DNA of 8,237 nucleotides, taken from assembly GCA_958421035.1 (NCBI GenBank), contig CATZKS010000095.1, positions 1-8,237 on the forward strand, read 5' to 3'. Position 1 is the first letter of the stretch, and each line of letters starts with the position of its first letter. A program made the translations under genes and the position numbers. Of this stretch, positions 6,301 through 8,237 are shown one piece after another. The notes under the pieces are model-generated. The model saw nothing but the letters and a program-made list of their open reading frames with translations. It was not told where the DNA came from and made no database searches. Source of the stretch: an uncultured Collinsella sp. (GTDB lineage Bacteria; Actinomycetota; Coriobacteriia; Coriobacteriales; Coriobacteriaceae).

Positions 6301-6854
6301 TGGCTGAGTTCCCGAGCGTTACCGTCGATCTTTCCGAGCAGCTCGAGTTTCCTGGAGATTCGTATCCGCTGACCGGTAAGGTCGATGTCGCCACCTACAT
6401 GGTGGGCGAGAAGGAGTACCAGCTTCAGGACGGCATCGACTACGACGTTGTCTTTACCAATGCCGGTACCGGTGTCTTGCTCACGGGCATGGTCCGCGCG
6501 CACGCCACCGGCGAGTGCGACCGTTGCCTGGAGCCCGCCTCGTTTGATATCGCCGGCGAGATCGAGGAGTTCTACCTCTTTGAGGAGCCCGAGGACCCCG
6601 AGGCCTACGAAGACGGCTACGAGCTTCTGGGTGAGGACCGCATCGTCGATCTGGGTGAGCCCATCAACGACGCGGTCGTCATGGACACGCCGTTCGTTGT
6701 CCTGTGCAAGCCCGATTGCCGCGGCCTATGCCCCACTTGCGGCATCAATCTCAACGTCGAGCAATGCGATTGCGTCGCTCAAGCAGAGGCAGAATGGGCC
6801 GCTGCCACGGAAAATCCATTTGCAGCATTGAAGAATCTCAAGCTTGATGAGTAA
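6300..6854 (+). CDS. yceD: DUF177/YceD family protein, probable large-subunit rRNA biogenesis factor
   Basis: This 184-residue protein belongs to the DUF177 (YceD) family, which is almost always encoded next to rpmF, as here. Plant and bacterial members are linked to 23S rRNA accumulation or processing; the mechanism is not settled. A beta-rich N-terminal half contains ECDRC (72-76), an acidic stretch rich in Glu/Asp follows (about 88-123), and the C-terminal signature has Cys136, Cys140, Cys144 and Cys147 in CKPDC/GLCPTCG, then CDC (156-158). The eight cysteines suggest metal sites. The start ATG 6300 overlaps the upstream stop by one base (TAATG) and has only a poor ribosome binding site, so it is probably translated by coupling. 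The frame extends upstream to 6249, but only through sequence encoding the previous gene. Confidence 0.9.
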   Translation: MAEFPSVTVDLSEQLEFPGDSYPLTGKVDVATYMVGEKEYQLQDGIDYDVVFTNAGTGVLLTGMVRAHATGECDRCLEPASFDIAGEIEEFYLFEEPEDPEAYEDGYELLGEDRIVDLGEPINDAVVMDTPFVVLCKPDCRGLCPTCGINLNVEQCDCVAQAEAEWAAATENPFAALKNLKLDE

Positions 6855-6859
6855 AACTG

Positions 6860-6868
6860 TGGTAGTAT
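6860..6868 (+). promoter_or_regulatory. Candidate extended -10 promoter for rpmF
   Basis: TGGTAGTAT (TG-n-TAGTAT) begins 6 nt after the DUF177 stop and lies 50 nt before rpmF. The preceding bases TGTGGTA match the element upstream of the SepIVA-like gene. It would give rpmF its own transcript in addition to read-through from DUF177. No clear -35 box is visible. Confidence 0.45.
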
Positions 6869-6918
6869 CGCTACTTGCGCGTAATCGCCACACTGGATAG
6901 TTCATAAGGAAGGTCACT

Positions 6919-7098
6919 ATGCCCGTACCTAAACAAAAGCAGGGTCGTATCCGCACTCACACCCGTCGTTCTGCCAACATGAAGATCTCGGCTGCGGCTC
7001 AGTCCACGTGCCCCCGTTGCGGTGCTGTCAAGCTCCCGCATCACGTGTGCCCCAGCTGCGGTTTCTACAAGGACCGCGAGGTTATCGTTACCGAGTAA
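6919..7098 (+). CDS. rpmF: 50S ribosomal protein L32
   Basis: This 59-codon gene encodes L32 (bL32), a small basic protein of the large ribosomal subunit. The N-terminus MPVPKQKQGR and the following basic stretch with THTRRS are typical. A zinc ribbon is formed by CPRC (Cys31, Cys34) and CPSC (Cys44, Cys47), so this is the four-cysteine, zinc-binding form of the protein; zinc-free paralogues lose these residues. The ribosome binding site AAGGAAGG (6906-6913) lies 5-8 nt before the ATG. It sits 64 nt after DUF177, its near-universal neighbour, and 40 nt before a terminator hairpin. Confidence 0.98.
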   Translation: MPVPKQKQGRIRTHTRRSANMKISAAAQSTCPRCGAVKLPHHVCPSCGFYKDREVIVTE

Positions 7099-7101
7099 CG
7101 G

Positions 7102-7107
7102 TATACT
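7102..7107 (+). promoter_or_regulatory. -10-like TATACT in the rpmF-plsX gap
   Basis: TATACT, preceded by GG as at the two other candidate boxes, lies 4 nt after the rpmF stop. No good -35 element is visible at 16-18 nt. If active, transcription would start near 7113 and meet the terminator at 7139-7168 before plsX. Confidence 0.3.
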
Positions 7108-7138
7108 CTGGATGCGATGCCGTTCCAAATGGAACCAC

Positions 7139-7168
7139 AATGGCCGGCTCAATGAGTCGGCCATTTTT
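7139..7168 (+). terminator. Intrinsic terminator between rpmF and plsX
   Basis: AATGGCCGGCTC (7139-7150) pairs with GAGTCGGCCATT (7154-7165), a 12-bp stem with one G-U pair around the loop AAT, overlapping a T5 tract (7164-7168). The structure is clear. Its position is notable because the plsX ribosome binding site begins only 4 nt after the T tract, leaving no room for a promoter of plsX downstream. It is therefore either a partial terminator for the rpmF unit or an attenuator of plsX. Confidence 0.88.
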
Positions 7169-7172
7169 GTAT

Positions 7173-7178
7173 AAGGAG
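7173..7178 (+). promoter_or_regulatory. Ribosome binding site that fixes the start of plsX
   Basis: AAGGAG is 7 nt from ATG 7186 but only 1 nt from the in-frame ATG 7180. The second ATG is therefore the likely start. Confidence 0.85.
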
Positions 7179-7185
7179 CATGTAT

Positions 7186-8205
7186 ATGAGTAACGTTCGC
7201 GTTTGTGTAGACGTTGTGGGCGGAGACGAGAAACCTCAGGTTGTTCTTGATGGTATCGAGGCTGCGCTTGCCGCCGATCCCGATATCGAGGTCTTGGCAG
7301 CTGGTCCCGCCGAAATCGTCAATCCCTTTGCAGCTTCCCATGCACGTGTTGAGGCCCTTGAGGCGCCTGACGTTATCGCCATGGATGACGATCCCATTCG
7401 CGCCGTGATGACCAAGCGTAAGTCGTCGATCGTGCTTTCTTGCCGCGCCATTAAGAAGGGCAACGCGGATGCGTTCTTCTCCGCCGGCTCCACCGGTGCC
7501 ATGACCGCCGCCGCCACCGCCTATGTGACGCCGTTTAGGTATCAGGCCGAAGGCAAGAAGCAGCCGGTGCGCCCCTGTCTGACCAATGCGCTGCCCAATC
7601 GCGCCGGCGGCCTGACGGTCCTGTGCGACATGGGCGCCAACCCCGATGTCGAGGTCGACGATATGGTTCGTTTTGCCCAGATGGGTTGTGCCTATGCGCG
7701 CGTCGTCCTGGGCATCGAGCATCCCCGCGTGGGCCTGCTTGCCAACGGCACCGAGGATGAGAAGGGCTCCAACTTTACCAAGGCCTGCTTCCCGGCCATG
7801 AAAGCCGCCGTTCCCGGCTTTGTTGGTAACTGCGAGGGAACGGACATCACCTCAGGTAACTTCGATGTCGTCGTTGCCGATGGCATGTCGGGCAATATTG
7901 CGCTCAAGGCCACCGAGGGCGCTGCCAAGTTTTTGCTGCAGGAGCTCAAGGGTGTCTTTATGTCTTCGCTCGGCACCAAGATTGCCGCGCTGCTCATCAA
8001 AAAGCAAATGCGCGAGATTAAGGCCAAGCTCTCTGGCGACGCCAAGGGCGGCGCGATTCTTCTGGGCCTGCGCGGCGTGGTCCTGATCGGCCATGGCGCC
8101 ACCTCGGTCGAGGCTGTTAAAAACGGTACGCTCGCGGCGGCCGAAGCCGTGCGCGCCGGGCTGGTCGAGAATGTCGCCAACTCTATGGACGGTATCGTTT
8201 TATAA
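7186..8205 (+). CDS. plsX: Phosphate acyltransferase PlsX
   Basis: PlsX is a peripheral membrane enzyme that interconverts acyl-ACP and acyl-phosphate; acyl-phosphate is the donor used by PlsY to acylate glycerol 3-phosphate, the first step of phospholipid synthesis. The 339 residues equal the usual length. Family landmarks in order are VDVVGGDEKP (8-17, a variant of the common DAMGGDxxP), FFSAGSTGAM (98-107), LCDMGANPD (146-154), GLLANGTEDEKG (183-194), GNCEGTDI (214-221), VVADGMSGNIALK (229-241) and LLGLRGVVLIGHGAT (292-306). The start was chosen by ribosome binding site spacing. A strong terminator lies directly upstream, so expression depends on read-through or regulated antitermination. 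FakA, encoded about 5 kb upstream, also produces acyl-phosphate, giving a functional link across the window. Confidence 0.96.
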   Translation: MSNVRVCVDVVGGDEKPQVVLDGIEAALAADPDIEVLAAGPAEIVNPFAASHARVEALEAPDVIAMDDDPIRAVMTKRKSSIVLSCRAIKKGNADAFFSAGSTGAMTAAATAYVTPFRYQAEGKKQPVRPCLTNALPNRAGGLTVLCDMGANPDVEVDDMVRFAQMGCAYARVVLGIEHPRVGLLANGTEDEKGSNFTKACFPAMKAAVPGFVGNCEGTDITSGNFDVVVADGMSGNIALKATEGAAKFLLQELKGVFMSSLGTKIAALLIKKQMREIKAKLSGDAKGGAILLGLRGVVLIGHGATSVEAVKNGTLAAAEAVRAGLVENVANSMDGIVL

Positions 8206-8237
8206 CAGCGGCGTTATGCGTCTTGGGGCGCACGTCG
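8206..8237 (+). other. Window end after plsX; possible start of a next gene
   Basis: Only 32 nt remain. An ATG at 8216 opens a frame beginning MRLGAHV that runs off the window, but there is no purine-rich ribosome binding site before it (the sequence is ACAGCGGCGTT). The product cannot be recognised from seven codons. In related gene orders acpP or rnc often follows plsX, but neither is supported by what is visible. Confidence 0.2.

Noticed and set aside
1..8237. CRISPR array, insertion sequence, prophage or toxin-antitoxin system
   Set aside because: No short regularly spaced repeats, transposase motifs, terminal inverted repeats or phage genes are seen; every long stretch is accounted for by housekeeping genes.

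Overview
The window is a compact block of housekeeping genes, all read on the + strand. It is GC-rich with strongly GC-biased third codon positions. The protein sequences and gene order suggest a high-GC Gram-positive, most likely of the Coriobacteriia (Collinsella-like). This is an inference: yloU-fakA-recG resembles the Firmicutes arrangement, while recG...rsmD-coaD and the SepIVA-like/DUF177 pair resemble the actinobacterial one, and mixed synteny of this kind fits a deep-branching actinobacterium. No marker in the window fixes the species.

Layout. Positions 1-162 hold two tandem tRNA-Asn(GUU) genes, the first cut by the window edge, closed by a strong intrinsic terminator at 169-198. A 159-nt gap (199-357) carries a perfect palindrome, a candidate -10 box and a leader hairpin. 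It leads into a tightly packed five-gene run: yloU (Asp23/Gls24 family), fakA/yloV-type fatty acid kinase, recG, rsmD and coaD, with gaps of 27 and 10 nt followed by overlaps of 4 and 8 nt. After 68 nt with an extended -10 box comes a SepIVA/DivIVA-like coiled-coil gene coupled by TAATG to a DUF177 (YceD) gene. A further 64 nt with a similar -10 box leads to rpmF (ribosomal protein L32), a 59-codon gene. A strong terminator hairpin then sits directly in front of plsX. The last 32 nt may hold the start of another gene.

How the genes work together. FakA makes acyl-phosphate from exogenous fatty acids (with a FakB partner not seen here), and PlsX interconverts acyl-ACP and acyl-phosphate, so both entry routes to the acyl donor of PlsY lie within about 7 kb. 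CoaD supplies coenzyme A, also the source of the ACP phosphopantetheine arm. RsmD (16S rRNA m2G966), L32 and DUF177 (linked to 23S rRNA/large-subunit biogenesis in other organisms) belong to ribosome production. RecG remodels stalled replication forks. The SepIVA-like protein probably serves septation or cell-envelope organisation, and YloU is an envelope-associated small protein.

No mobile element, CRISPR array, phage gene or recognisable novel multi-gene system is visible. The points most worth a second look are regulatory: the terminator inside the plsX leader, the palindrome across the fakA/recG junction, the palindrome and leader hairpin before yloU, and the coiled-coil gene with no fully established role.
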